Origin: RACS-047 sp031553855
GTDB taxonomy: Bacteria; Bacillota; Clostridia; Christensenellales; Pumilibacteraceae
Direction of reading: 5' to 3'
NCBI GenBank assembly: GCA_031553855.1
Contig: JAVBKW010000013.1
Coordinates: 25,744-89,743, forward strand
DNA: 64,000 nucleotides
Made by a program: the position numbers and the translations under genes. Of the stretch, positions 54,501 through 62,541 are shown piece after piece; the first letter of the stretch is position 1, and every line of letters starts with the position of its first letter. Under the pieces are notes generated by a model that saw only the letters and a program-made list of their open reading frames with translations, was not told the DNA's origin and did no database searches.

Positions 54501-55649
54501 ATTGATGCAGCGGGAACAGATGCTTACGTAACAATGTGGGTTTATATTGATTCTCAGGATCAGGTCAATGCAACAATGGGCGGCACCAATTACGGTTATT
54601 TAAATGCCGACGGAACAAAGGGTACAAGCGAATATCTGCCCACACAGCAATGGATAAAAATATTTATAGGCGCGGATGTTGTGGCAACTAAAGGCGTATG
54701 GATTTGCTATGTGGAGCAAACCTTTAAGCAATTGATTATGGTGCAGTCATATCATCCCGGTAATGTCGGAATGCCGTTCTTCGAGCTTACAGGGGCGTCG
54801 GGCACAAAAGTATACTTTGACGATTTTGCTATAGAGAGAAAGAGTCCTGTTGCGGTTGCAACCGACAAAGCTTCCTATGAATTAGGCGAAGAAGTTCAAT
54901 TGACGGTTACGAATGAGTATAATCACGTTTACACGATCGAAGTTACCGATCCGGATTTCAGGGCTGTCACCGTAGGCGACGATCTCAAATTCATAGCTGC
55001 AGAAGCTGGTACTTATAGAATAAAAGTAAAAATTAACGGCAGAATTGATAGTGTAATTACAAAAACTTTTGCTGTTACAAGCGATAATAAACTAATCCTT
55101 TCGGCGTTTGACGGCAGTCCTAATACGGCAGACGAGCTTGGTAATGTTTGTTTAGCAGGGTATACTTACGGGAATTATGTTTCCGGCGAGTTTGAAGGCC
55201 GTACGGGTGTTGCCTGGATGAAAGGTATTAGCGGAACACAATTCCGTATTCAGGCTAAAGCTTCATCCGTGTCTTTAGCGGATGCAGGAACTTTCTTGGA
55301 TGAAGTAGACAATAATGCGCTAGTTTCATTGTGGGTATATATTGATTCTGATTCTGCGGTTCAAATGATAATGCAGAATGTTACATTTGGATTTTACAAT
55401 GCTGACGGAACAGTCGGAACAGGTACAAATATTCCTACAAAACGATGGGTAAAGGTTTTCGTGACAGCTGAAACTATGGAGGCAAAAGCTGAGTGGATTT
55501 CCGGTGTCGCAAGTCTTACTTTTAAAGATTTGATCACTGCACAAATGTATCGCGCTGATAATGTGGGTATGTTATTCTTTGAGCTCATCGGAGATGCGAA
55601 TGCTACAGTCTACTTTGATAATTTTGCTATCGAGGCTAATATCCAGTAA
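48522..55649 (+). CDS. giant repeat lipoprotein with seven binding-like modules
   Basis: 2375 aa. Signal peptide with lipobox M-T-A-C, Cys27. AGGAG lies 3 bp before the ATG at 48522; a second ATG at 48531 is possible. After two immunoglobulin-like domains the protein repeats a unit made of a beta-sandwich module (consensus STFDSAEGGNELGN... GRSGVAWMKG... RIQAK... FWVYIDS... IPTKQWVKIFIS... VYFDEFAIEA) plus one or two immunoglobulin-like domains. The modules begin near residues 212, 572, 938, 1299, 1654, 1928 and 2191. No catalytic domain is found and no sortase signal is needed. It is probably a long surface glycan-capture protein. Some units are nearly identical at the DNA level, showing recent duplication. 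Confidence 0.85.
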   Translation: MRNMKKAKLSTLLICALLFVSIAMTACGAKQLDNFSDTSETVELGIIYTVSNPKIEDEEGNMYEPEYTVKKKDGSAVTVNLGTFEVTSINGYVINYNVNIGKKKYAKVHTLNVVDTQGPNIKVGTAAVGLEANEYRLPLVTFEDASGAVTNTTIELYFGSEKITLAPTSDGKSYKFTPETAGEYTLNISARDSSGNSSAKQIPIYINEEKPENALTAFTYDAEELKNVKRSGITGGDKNTGSLQDWEFNFEGRLGVAWQTAGSTKDFNIEFALTKAEVLDLIEDKDYIGFWVYLDQENAQELVMHNFKFNVAGGGTSVPGRTWTCVYISLEDIYSQMDFWGATINEDVEVDGKTVSQLKPRAALEDIFAGFNSTSGNGYGVTYFEGLPADVKVYVDEVLVATKSDLSLSVDKNEIIIGGSFNYTITNPESEQYYVSVTAPDGSNVTPSTGTSVTAAKTGEYIVELRSANGFDIFREIVNVKPVYEIVQDEEITTVVAGRTVSVSTASLLDNNDASKVMAADIAVTFNGAPITLGGDNKFLAQNPGIYTVTYSCTHNSKDYSLVKTFEVLTDKVVLSTFDSIDGGNELGNIHLGSSDTYGSYTTEAVAGRTGIAWMKGIKWQPESGEDPAKIVLGNLYRVQAKPSALSLDDASAFLDAADGDAYLSLWVYIDSDDSPEMAMWDTYYGYMKADGTIGSGTVIPTKQWVKVFISAETIEAKSQWITGGNYDFKTIITSQMYRTDSVGMLLFELMGVADGTLVYFDELAIEAISLVEMETDKDIYYLSETVTVTVENPAKETHAINVKDPDGTITALGSTLSFTPSKTGTYEIILTVEGRVNSVIKSIKVANPIGFEDVTIGNAIVGRTVAIPSTDLMNNLTDVAVVENVKATVTLNGNAVTLGEDGSFLATEIGTYTVTYSASYEGEDYELVKTFKVLADKVILSTFDSAEGGNELGNAFYGVADSGAYVDGEFNGRSGVAWMKGVGAWAEAGNKYRIQAKPTSLSVENAAAFIDAAGKDAYVSFWVYIDSTNEVEAIMWNTYYGHMNADGTIGSGTKIPTKQWVKIFISADDIEKSTPWSMGAQYDFKTAITAHMYRPDNLGLLFFDLSGADNGTKVYFDEFAIEAFSLAEMAIDKDSYAFGEKATISITNPANESYVVKVKKPDGTYETLTSTVADSNEYEFTFAKPGIHEIILSVTGRIGSEVQRIAIADPFGFEDVTIGNAIVGRTVTIPSTDLMNNITNVAVVENVKATVTLNGNAVTLGEDGSFLATEIGTYTVTYSASYEGEDYELVKTFKVFANTLLFADFASEATSETVARTFHDATGGYETGTVGAVNGRTGVAWLTPTADWTGYAFSFKNIATLSMDDLVAYFNAGIDYISIWLYVDQDGASTAKVGTTSLAIADENGIIEGATQIPGRTWTKVIIPASVLAENYAWVVGSGTGTLADMFSGQIGGGVGVKMFGISGLEATTVKVYFDSITLESYNPLSLGYTDKNYFSGDSVTFEVENALNAQYLIRYKAPGASTYAALSGLTLTDLVAGEYEVVLSISGKADRKYLTLDVLAKYTLTASDAKDGIIGKSYTVSAAQVTNNFTETGVTDAEVDVEISLNGSLVTTIAASGSFIPLATGTYTAKYIFEGDETEYTVEKTFKVLTDKVILSTFDSAEGGNELGNAFYGVADWGAYVDGEFNGRSGVAWMKGLGSYWAETGNKYRIQSKVSSETLSEFLGAVGTDAYVTVWVYIDSDVKVNAVLSGMDASYGYLNADGSIGTGEYLPAKQWVKLFISASDVVSKSVWIAGDVYDFKKIIMSQSYHPANCGMLTFELAKLNDSDTLPAGTKVYFDEFAIEAFSNVGMDLDKDTCKIGDEVTISVDNPANKNYKLTLIDPDNNATVLSALKFKPALDGTYKVLLTIDNRIASVVKTISVTSDDKIIASPFDGAAGTADELGNVVMTGSYDNGNYVSEFGGRENVAWMKGISGNLFRIQSKVASAAMEQFIDAAGTDAYVTMWVYIDSQDQVNATMGGTNYGYLNADGTKGTSEYLPTQQWIKIFIGADVVATKGVWICYVEQTFKQLIMVQSYHPGNVGMPFFELTGASGTKVYFDDFAIERKSPVAVATDKASYELGEEVQLTVTNEYNHVYTIEVTDPDFRAVTVGDDLKFIAAEAGTYRIKVKINGRIDSVITKTFAVTSDNKLILSAFDGSPNTADELGNVCLAGYTYGNYVSGEFEGRTGVAWMKGISGTQFRIQAKASSVSLADAGTFLDEVDNNALVSLWVYIDSDSAVQMIMQNVTFGFYNADGTVGTGTNIPTKRWVKVFVTAETMEAKAEWISGVASLTFKDLITAQMYRADNVGMLFFELIGDANATVYFDNFAIEANIQ
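51078..51323 (+). repeat. 246-bp near-identical repeat, copy A (copy B at 52164-52409)
   Basis: The stretch encoding the GNAIVGRTV... ATEIGTYTVTYSASYEGEDYEL immunoglobulin-like domain occurs twice, 1086 bp apart. The two copies have the same length and only scattered substitutions; most of the second half is identical. Recent tandem duplication or gene conversion within the giant lipoprotein gene. Confidence 0.85.
51311..51467 (+). repeat. 157-bp near-identical repeat, copy A (copy B at 53459-53615)
   Basis: The stretch encoding STFDSAEGGNELGNAFYG... GRSGVAWMKG occurs again 2148 bp downstream with the same length and few substitutions. It overlaps the other repeat at its start, so the duplicated blocks are mosaic. 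Confidence 0.85.
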
Positions 55650-55693
55650 TCTTATAGATCCGTTCAAAAAACAAATTTAATACTGATAAGAGG

Positions 55694-55733
55694 GCTGCTG
55701 CGTTGAAAGAGTTAGCTTAATCGACGCGGCAGC
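55694..55733 (+). terminator. hairpin after the giant lipoprotein gene
   Basis: GCTGCTGCGT pairs with ACGCGGCAGC, one G-U wobble, with a 20-nt loop; TTTCT follows. A modest terminator or attenuator within the long operon. The next gene is 60 bp away with no clear promoter of its own, so read-through is likely. Confidence 0.5.
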
Positions 55734-55792
55734 TTTCTAAAAAATCATTTTATTTCATTATTTTGCTTCATTATTTTTTGCGAGGAAAAGCT

Positions 55793-57643
55793 GTGGACAA
55801 GGTCAGGCAAACGTCTTTAAGAGAACTTAATAAATACTGGAAAAAAGTGGCCGGAGAAGATAAGGCGGATATTCAGCTTTCACTTTTTAAGGATAAGTCG
55901 CGATTGTCGGCAATGGTTGACGCGTTTGAAATTTCGGTAAAGCGCGGCAAGGGAAGTATTTGCGCCTCTAACGAGCGCAGCGTACTTACCGGCGTATATG
56001 AATTTTTTAAAAAGCTTGGCGTAAAGTTTCTTCATCCGGGCGATGCGGGCGAAATTATTGTAAAAAAAGAGGCGCGCGATTGCAGCGTTGAATTCTCGCA
56101 TACCGCCTCATATATTCATCGATGTATCACGATAGAGGGCAGCGTCAGCCGTGAAAACGCGCTTGAGATGATCGACTGGCTGCCTAAGGCTGGCTTCAAC
56201 AGCTATTTTATTCAGTTTCAGAGCGGCGACATCTTCTTCCGCAAATGGTATGAGCATTGGTGGAACCCGCTTATAAGCGCGCCTAAGCATAAAAGGGAAG
56301 ATTCCGACCGCTACGCCGCTGAAGTCATCGATGCGATACGTGAAAGAGGACTTGTCCATCATGCCGTAGGCCACGGCTGGACGTGCGAACCGCTCGGAAT
56401 GCACGTTGACGATTGGGACGTTTATCCCGACAGCAGTATTTCCGACGAGAGCCGCGCAAAATTGGCTCTTGTAAACGGCGAACGCAAGTTTTTCAAAGGC
56501 GTGCCTATGACGACAAATCTTTGCTATTCCGACCCGGGCGCGCGCAAGCTTATGGTAGATTCTATTGCAGGCTATCTTGAAACGCATAAGGTTGATTATC
56601 TGCACGTTTGGCTTGCAGACGATTGCAATAATTTTTGTACGTGCGAAAATTGCAAAAACGTTTTGCCCTCGGATCACTACGTTATGCTGCTCAATGAATT
56701 AGACGAAAAATTGACGGAAGCAGGGAATTTAACTGCAAAAATTGTATTTTTAATGTATAACGAATTGATGCTGCCGCCTAAAACGCAGAAAATCAAAAAT
56801 CCCGGACGCTTTGTTTTAATGTTTGCGCCGTCCGCTCGAAATTATTGCCGCAATTTAAGCGAATTTAGCGACGATTCCGACGCTTTGGACGCAAAAACCT
56901 ACAGCCGCGCCAATAACTTTATGCCTGTCTCGGATATGAACCTCGCCCTTTCGTACTTAAAAGCTTGGCGAAAGAATTTTTCCGGCGACAGTTTTATATT
57001 TGAATATCCTTATATATGGGCAAACTGCAAGGAAATCGGCGGAGTCATTTTAGCGAAAACTATTTCGCGTGATGTCAAGGAGCTGAAAAGATTCGGACTT
57101 AACGGCTATTTAAGCTGTCAGATGCAAAGAGCGTTTTTTCCTACAGGGCTAAGTATGTACGTTTTAGGCAATACGCTCTTTGACAGCAGCCTTACCTATG
57201 AGCAACTGGAAACAGATTATTATGACGCGGCGTTCATTAGCTTTGCTAAAGAGATTAAAGAGATAATGGACCGCACTCAAGGGTGGATGGCGGACGATTA
57301 TCTTAATCACAGAATTTGCGAAAAAGGCGAAGAAATCGTCGGGCGCGCTTTATCCGAGCTTAAAAACTGCCGTAAAAGTACCGCCCAAATTGAGGAGCTT
57401 ATCAAAAAAGCGGACGCAAAAGTTGCAGTGCGGCTTGACGCGGTCAGGCACCTGCATTTATATTATCAAAAACTCTTGCTGTTATTTATAGAAAAAGCGG
57501 GGCGTGCGGATGAGGAAATGCTGGCTGCAATGCTGGATGATATCGCGGTATTCTTGTTTTCGGCGGAGCCTCGTTTTCAGACTATTATGGACGTTGGGCA
57601 ATATTTTTTACATATCAAAATTTTTGTAGGGGAGCATTGGTAA
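55793..57643 (+). CDS. DUF4838-family protein (putative glycosidase)
   Basis: 616 aa. The GTG at 55793 is chosen because GAGGA lies 6 bp upstream. The N-terminal domain (ISVKRGKGSICASNERSVLTGVYEFFKKLGVKFLHPGDAGE) is like the accessory domain of GH67 and GH20-type enzymes. The barrel part carries YIHRCITIEG, YLHVWLADDCNNFCTCENCK and FIFEYPYIWANC, the signatures of DUF4838. This family is related to glycosidases, but few members have known activity. The Cys-x-Cys-x2-Cys stretch is a usual DUF4838 feature. No signal peptide, so it acts on imported sugars. It is followed after 4 bp by the alpha-galactosidase gene. Confidence 0.8.
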   Translation: MDKVRQTSLRELNKYWKKVAGEDKADIQLSLFKDKSRLSAMVDAFEISVKRGKGSICASNERSVLTGVYEFFKKLGVKFLHPGDAGEIIVKKEARDCSVEFSHTASYIHRCITIEGSVSRENALEMIDWLPKAGFNSYFIQFQSGDIFFRKWYEHWWNPLISAPKHKREDSDRYAAEVIDAIRERGLVHHAVGHGWTCEPLGMHVDDWDVYPDSSISDESRAKLALVNGERKFFKGVPMTTNLCYSDPGARKLMVDSIAGYLETHKVDYLHVWLADDCNNFCTCENCKNVLPSDHYVMLLNELDEKLTEAGNLTAKIVFLMYNELMLPPKTQKIKNPGRFVLMFAPSARNYCRNLSEFSDDSDALDAKTYSRANNFMPVSDMNLALSYLKAWRKNFSGDSFIFEYPYIWANCKEIGGVILAKTISRDVKELKRFGLNGYLSCQMQRAFFPTGLSMYVLGNTLFDSSLTYEQLETDYYDAAFISFAKEIKEIMDRTQGWMADDYLNHRICEKGEEIVGRALSELKNCRKSTAQIEELIKKADAKVAVRLDAVRHLHLYYQKLLLLFIEKAGRADEEMLAAMLDDIAVFLFSAEPRFQTIMDVGQYFLHIKIFVGEHW

Positions 57644-57647
57644 AAAT

Positions 57648-59717
57648 ATGAAAGACATTGTAATTAAAGAAAATGGACTGGTTTTGCAATTCTGCGCCGG
57701 AAACGGATTCGGCCTTAAAGCTTTCAGTTCGGAGCTTATCGAAAAAGAAATTCCCGAACATGAAGCCGCTTTTTATGCTCCGGAGCAGGTACATATCAGC
57801 GGAGGAAACAGAAACGGGCATTTAGGGCTGAAGCATTTGCGTGCAAGTGAAAGCGAAACGGCGCGTTTTGTAGAAATGAATAAGCTCGAGCGGGCAGATT
57901 TTACCGATTATGTGTTTGTACTGCTCAGCGAAAATGTGCGGGTCAATTCCGTATACCGTTTTTATAACGGCGTAAAAGCTGTAGCGGTCACTAATACCGT
58001 TACAAATATCAGCTTAAACCCCGTAACAATAGAAGAAGTCAATTCAATTTGTTTGTTCGGACTCAAATTGACGTCGGATAATGCGGCGGAAAAACTGAAA
58101 TTATATATCCCCCATAATTCCTGGTATGTGGAAGCGCAGTGGAAAGCCGCGTTTTTAGGCGAACTCGGCTTAAAAAACGGTAATGACAAAATGTCGATGA
58201 AAAGGATATCCGTCGATAATACCGGCTCATGGTCTACAAAAGAATACTTACCTATGGGGATTTTAGAAGACACCGAGGACGGCAGCTTTTTACTTTGGCA
58301 GATAGAGTCAAGCAGTAGCTGGCATTATGAGATAGGCGATTACGACAACAGGATATATTTGAATGCCGGCGGGCCTGATTTTGATAACAACCAATGGTGC
58401 AAAACGCTGCAGCCGGGAGAATCTTTTACCGGCGTTACCGCCTCTCTTACGCATGGCGGATCGCTAAACGAGGTTATGGATTCCGTTACCTGCTATCGCC
58501 GCGCGATCCGGCGCAAGAATAAAGACAACATAGAGCTGCCGTTTATTTATAACGCTTATATGCACAGCTTTTGGGATTATCCGACGGAAAAAGGCCTTAT
58601 TCCGGTAATAGACGCTGCTGCAAAGCTCGGAATAGATTACTTTTGTATCGATGCCGGCTGGCACGACGAAGAAAACTGGACCAATAAGATGGGCGGTTGG
58701 GAGGAGTCGAAAACCCGTTTCCCCTCAGGGCTGCAGAAAACGATTGATTACATAAAAAAATCAGGAATGAAAGCGGGGCTTTGGGTCGAGATAGAAAATA
58801 TCGGTACTGAATGCCCATCGTTAGACAGGTTCTCTTCCGACTGTTTTTTGCAGCATAACGGAAAACCCGTCAGAAAACATAACCGTCAAATGTTTGATTT
58901 TTCCAATCCCAAGGTCATTAAATACGCTGACTCCGTTATAGATAAGATGATGGCGTACGGGATCGAATATATCAAAATGGATTATAACCTTGATACAGGC
59001 CCCGGAACGGACTATAATTCAGACAGCTTCGGCGACGGGCTTTTAAAATCCAACAGGGGATTTATCAAATGGCTCAGTTCGCTTTATGAACGCTATCCCG
59101 ACGTTATAATTGAAAACTGCGCCAGCGGAGGCTGCCGGATGGATTACGCTATGCTTGCAATCAATTCCATACAGTCCACTTCCGACCAGACGAATTACAA
59201 AAAGTACGCGCATCTTTCCTCGAACATCTTTTCGGCTGTTACCCCCGAGCAGGCCGCCGTCTGGAACTATCCCGTGACGGACGCGCAGGTTCAACCGGAC
59301 GACGAAGCTATAATAATGAATTCGGTCAACAGCATTTTAGGCAGAGTGCATTTTGCAAGCTTTATAAACGTTTTAAGCGAGGAAAAGCTTGAGCTTATGC
59401 GCGAGGGTATAATAGTTGCCGAAAGAATGAAAAAAGACAAGGTCGTTTCCAAACCCTATTTCCCGCTCGGTTTTTCCGATTTTACAGACAAAAATCTGGC
59501 AAGCGGCATTATAAACGGGAACAAGCTCTATTTAGCCGTTTGGAATCTGGAAGGGGCAAGCGACTTTTATGTGCCTTTAGATAAAAAGGTCTTATCTGTA
59601 AAAACCGCTTATCCTAAGGCGCGGCCGCTGGCAGTGCGTAAAACGGCAGGCGGAATAAATATCACATTTACTGAAAAAGTACAAGCAAGATTACTTGAAA
59701 TTGAATTAGGAGAATAA
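57648..59717 (+). CDS. GH36 alpha-galactosidase
   Basis: 689 aa, usual GH36 length. Order: N-terminal beta-supersandwich (YNGVKAVAVTNTVTN; HNSWYVEAQWKAAFL), catalytic barrel, C-terminal beta domain. Conserved motifs: YFCIDAGWHDEENW, GLKAGLWVE-type MKAGLWVEIENIG, YIKMDYNL with nucleophile Asp445, ENCASGGCRMDYAML and acid/base Asp513 in STSDQTN. It hydrolyses alpha-linked galactosides with retention. The usual W before the nucleophile Asp is replaced by Met, a mild deviation that may shift specificity. Cytoplasmic; starts 4 bp after the preceding gene. Confidence 0.9.
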   Translation: MKDIVIKENGLVLQFCAGNGFGLKAFSSELIEKEIPEHEAAFYAPEQVHISGGNRNGHLGLKHLRASESETARFVEMNKLERADFTDYVFVLLSENVRVNSVYRFYNGVKAVAVTNTVTNISLNPVTIEEVNSICLFGLKLTSDNAAEKLKLYIPHNSWYVEAQWKAAFLGELGLKNGNDKMSMKRISVDNTGSWSTKEYLPMGILEDTEDGSFLLWQIESSSSWHYEIGDYDNRIYLNAGGPDFDNNQWCKTLQPGESFTGVTASLTHGGSLNEVMDSVTCYRRAIRRKNKDNIELPFIYNAYMHSFWDYPTEKGLIPVIDAAAKLGIDYFCIDAGWHDEENWTNKMGGWEESKTRFPSGLQKTIDYIKKSGMKAGLWVEIENIGTECPSLDRFSSDCFLQHNGKPVRKHNRQMFDFSNPKVIKYADSVIDKMMAYGIEYIKMDYNLDTGPGTDYNSDSFGDGLLKSNRGFIKWLSSLYERYPDVIIENCASGGCRMDYAMLAINSIQSTSDQTNYKKYAHLSSNIFSAVTPEQAAVWNYPVTDAQVQPDDEAIIMNSVNSILGRVHFASFINVLSEEKLELMREGIIVAERMKKDKVVSKPYFPLGFSDFTDKNLASGIINGNKLYLAVWNLEGASDFYVPLDKKVLSVKTAYPKARPLAVRKTAGGINITFTEKVQARLLEIELGE

Positions 59718-59727
59718 AACATCAATT

Positions 59728-60732
59728 ATGATGACTGCGACGGAAAGGTTTGCTAACCTGATGCAAAAGAAAGAAATAGACAGACTGCCCACGATCGAAT
59801 GGGCTCCTTTTTGGAATCTGACGTTGGACAGATGGAATAAGGAGGGGCTTGGCGTCGACGTGAAATCTCATCTGGACTACCTGAAAATACAGCGCAGCTT
59901 CGGGCTTGAGGGCTGCGCGCAGACTCTGTTCTGGGCGCGTTCGCACCTGACTCCGACAGCTAAGACTCACGGAGCGGGTATTATGAAAACGCGCGCCGAC
60001 TACCTCAAAATTAAGCCTACGATGTATCTTGACGTTACTAAATATTTGGGGGACGATTATATTTCGTGGCTTAAAAAAACACGCGCGGACGGCGATACGC
60101 TTCATTTTATGACGGTCGAGGGCTTCTTTTGGATGCCGCGCGAGCTTTTCGGGATCGAGGACCATCTCTACAGCTTTTACGATCAGCCCGACCTTTATCA
60201 TGAAATATGTTCGGATTATTGCGATTGGCTTAAAACGGTAGTCGAATACGTAGGCAATGAATTCCGTTTCGATTTTATGAGCTTTGCCGAAGATATGAGC
60301 TACAATAACGGCCCTATGCTTTCTAAAGATTTGTTCGATGAATTTTTACTGCCGTATTATAAAAAAATTATACCTCTTTTTAAAAAGGCGGGGATCCCTG
60401 TTTTTATCGACAGCGACGGCGATATCACTATGGCGGTGGACTGGTATGCCGAAGCCGGCGCGCAGGGCATGTTTCCGCTTGAACGTCAGGCCGGCGTAGA
60501 CGTAGGACTCTACATTCAGAAACAGCCGGATATGTTTTTTTTGGGGCATTTTGATAAAATGTGTATGAAAAAAGGCGAAGCGGCAATGCGCGCCGAGTTT
60601 GAGCGTTTAAAGCCAAGCCTTAAATCGCGCAAGCTTATTCCGTCTGTCGATCATCAGACGCCCCCGGACGTATCTATTGAAAACTATAAAGTTTACGTAA
60701 GGCTGCTTAAAGAATACAGCCGGTGCATATAA
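59728..60732 (+). CDS. URO-D-family protein, third copy
   Basis: 334 aa, starting at 59728 or at the adjacent ATG 59731. URO-D signatures: MTATERFANLMQKKEIDRLPTIEW, FDFMSFAEDMSYNNGPMLSKDLFDEFLLPYYKKI and IPVFIDSDGDI. Neither the His-x-Cys zinc pair of the MtaA type nor the HxH of the protein at 32714 is present at that site, where an Asp-Ser-Asp sequence stands instead. It ends 11 bp before the start of the six-hairpin gene. The function is unknown and probably differs from heme synthesis. Confidence 0.75.
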   Translation: MMTATERFANLMQKKEIDRLPTIEWAPFWNLTLDRWNKEGLGVDVKSHLDYLKIQRSFGLEGCAQTLFWARSHLTPTAKTHGAGIMKTRADYLKIKPTMYLDVTKYLGDDYISWLKKTRADGDTLHFMTVEGFFWMPRELFGIEDHLYSFYDQPDLYHEICSDYCDWLKTVVEYVGNEFRFDFMSFAEDMSYNNGPMLSKDLFDEFLLPYYKKIIPLFKKAGIPVFIDSDGDITMAVDWYAEAGAQGMFPLERQAGVDVGLYIQKQPDMFFLGHFDKMCMKKGEAAMRAEFERLKPSLKSRKLIPSVDHQTPPDVSIENYKVYVRLLKEYSRCI

Positions 60733-60743
60733 GCGGAGGAATT

Positions 60744-62486
60744 ATGCGTTTTACAGCACACAGCCTTTCAATTTTCTCAGTTGAAGAGGCGGGCAGCGAG
60801 CTGCTTGTCGATTTGGGAACAAAGAAATACGGATACATAAAAGTCAAGACTAAAAATGAGCGCGACGTCGCTTTCAGCTATGGCCCGTTCAAGGATTTTA
60901 CGCCTCTGAAAAACATAATGAAGGCGGGCGCGTCAAATGAGTCCGTTTGCGCGTCGCTGATCACAGCGCGGTATTTCAAAATAGATAACGCGGGCGGCGA
61001 TATAGAATATATTAGTTTTTCGGACGAGACATATCAGGCCGAAAAAAAAGGCAAATTTGTCTGCGATGACGTTCTTTTGAACAAAATTTTCGATATTTGC
61101 GCGGCAACGATTTCTCTGTGCGTTTGTCCTCATCATATAGGCAACAATTATATGAATTTGCTGCCGAAAGAAAATCAGGAATTTGTTAAAAACTGGGTCG
61201 GCTTCGGAAACAGCGATTATGTTTTAGTAGACGGCGCCCGCCGCGACCGCGAGGTGTGGGTAGGCGATCTTGTTCCGGAAGTTCTGATGTGGTGGTACGG
61301 ATTCGGGGACGCTCAGGTTATAAAAAATTCTGTTGAGCTTATGCTGGGGCTTGTCAAAGAAGACGGTTACATCCCCGGCAGCAGCGTATCATGGCAGACA
61401 TATTACGAATACAGCGCATGGTTTGTAGTCGTTTTTCATCAATACGTTCTTCTTTCAGGAGATATAGAGTATTTAGAGCAGCACTTTGACACCTTGCTTA
61501 AAATCCTTGATTATCTTAAAATAGTGATCGACTCCGAGGGTCTGATGGTTTTGCCTAAAACTCAGACATGGGCCTACACAATGCGCCGCAGCGGCAAAAT
61601 CGTTTCGAGTAATTGCGTGCTTGCGCGCGCCTACGACAGCGCGGCGGCGATGGCGGGGTATTTGAATAAAGCCGAGGCTGCAAAAGTATACAGTCAAAAG
61701 GCGCAAAAACTTAAAGCCCTTATTTTTTACAAAGGCTACGACAAGAAAAAGCACGCGTTTTTTGACGTTATGGACGGCGAAAAAGCGTATTCGCTCGACG
61801 CCAACAGTTATGCGATAATTTCGGAAATTTGTCCTAAGAAATACGTGGGCAAAACGTTGGAGAGCATTGAAAAGCTTTTCCGTACTCAATTCGGCGCATT
61901 GCTTATAAATCCGCCGGAGCCTGATGACGGACGGAACTGGCCGCATAACAAAAACGTTTGGCCGTTCCTTGTCGGGTTTGAGGCCGAGGCGCGTTTTAAA
62001 AGCGGCGACCATAAGGGCGCGGTCGGGCTGATAAAAGCTTGCCACGGAAATATGGCGATACAAGGCACAGACACCTTTTGGGAAATAATCGACGCAAAAA
62101 CCGGAGGCTTTATCTATCAGCGCCTGCTTAAAACGGACGATGAAAGCCTTGATGTGTACGACAGCGCCTCACACGGGTGGTCTGCCGGAGCGGGTATGCT
62201 GCTGCAAACGTATATCGGCGGGATTTCCCCGCTATCACCCGGCTTTAAAACGGCGTCATTTGATCCCCACCTTATGGGAATGAAGAATATCGATTGCGCA
62301 GTTCCCGCAGCAAACGGGTCGATAAGCGTCAAGATGAAAAAGATATCCGGGGAGTCTTACGCTGTCAGCCTGAGCGTACCGGCGCAGGTTGAATTGCATT
62401 ATAAAGGCGCAGGCATAATGCTGAAAAACGGCAAGAAAATCAAACGCCTCAAATCCGGCGAATACATACTGACAGATAAGGCTTAA
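60744..62486 (+). CDS. six-hairpin glycosidase, GH78-like, second copy
   Basis: 580 aa from the ATG at 60744, after GGAGG. The N-terminal beta domain is reduced. The six-hairpin region has GKFVCDDVLLNKIFDICA, LVDGARRDREVWVGDLVPE (the position of the GH78 RDERMGWTGD motif), DTFWEIIDAKTGGF and HGWSAGAGMLLQTYIGGISPLSPGF, then a short beta end. It shares the motif and layout of the protein at 31054-32670. Both are probably alpha-L-rhamnosidase-type or related inverting hydrolases. No signal peptide. Flanked on both sides by URO-D genes. Confidence 0.85.
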   Translation: MRFTAHSLSIFSVEEAGSELLVDLGTKKYGYIKVKTKNERDVAFSYGPFKDFTPLKNIMKAGASNESVCASLITARYFKIDNAGGDIEYISFSDETYQAEKKGKFVCDDVLLNKIFDICAATISLCVCPHHIGNNYMNLLPKENQEFVKNWVGFGNSDYVLVDGARRDREVWVGDLVPEVLMWWYGFGDAQVIKNSVELMLGLVKEDGYIPGSSVSWQTYYEYSAWFVVVFHQYVLLSGDIEYLEQHFDTLLKILDYLKIVIDSEGLMVLPKTQTWAYTMRRSGKIVSSNCVLARAYDSAAAMAGYLNKAEAAKVYSQKAQKLKALIFYKGYDKKKHAFFDVMDGEKAYSLDANSYAIISEICPKKYVGKTLESIEKLFRTQFGALLINPPEPDDGRNWPHNKNVWPFLVGFEAEARFKSGDHKGAVGLIKACHGNMAIQGTDTFWEIIDAKTGGFIYQRLLKTDDESLDVYDSASHGWSAGAGMLLQTYIGGISPLSPGFKTASFDPHLMGMKNIDCAVPAANGSISVKMKKISGESYAVSLSVPAQVELHYKGAGIMLKNGKKIKRLKSGEYILTDKA

Positions 62487-62541
62487 GGAACGCTAAACAA
62501 TATTGTGTTTTCTTAAGCTCATTTTCGGAGGACGGCATGAT

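Noticed and set aside
61473..62063. Long minus-strand open frame (196 aa) opposite the six-hairpin gene, and similar ones at 36516-37040 and 56108-56677
   Set aside because: They lie fully antisense to genes with clear families, have no ribosome binding site and show no recognisable motif.
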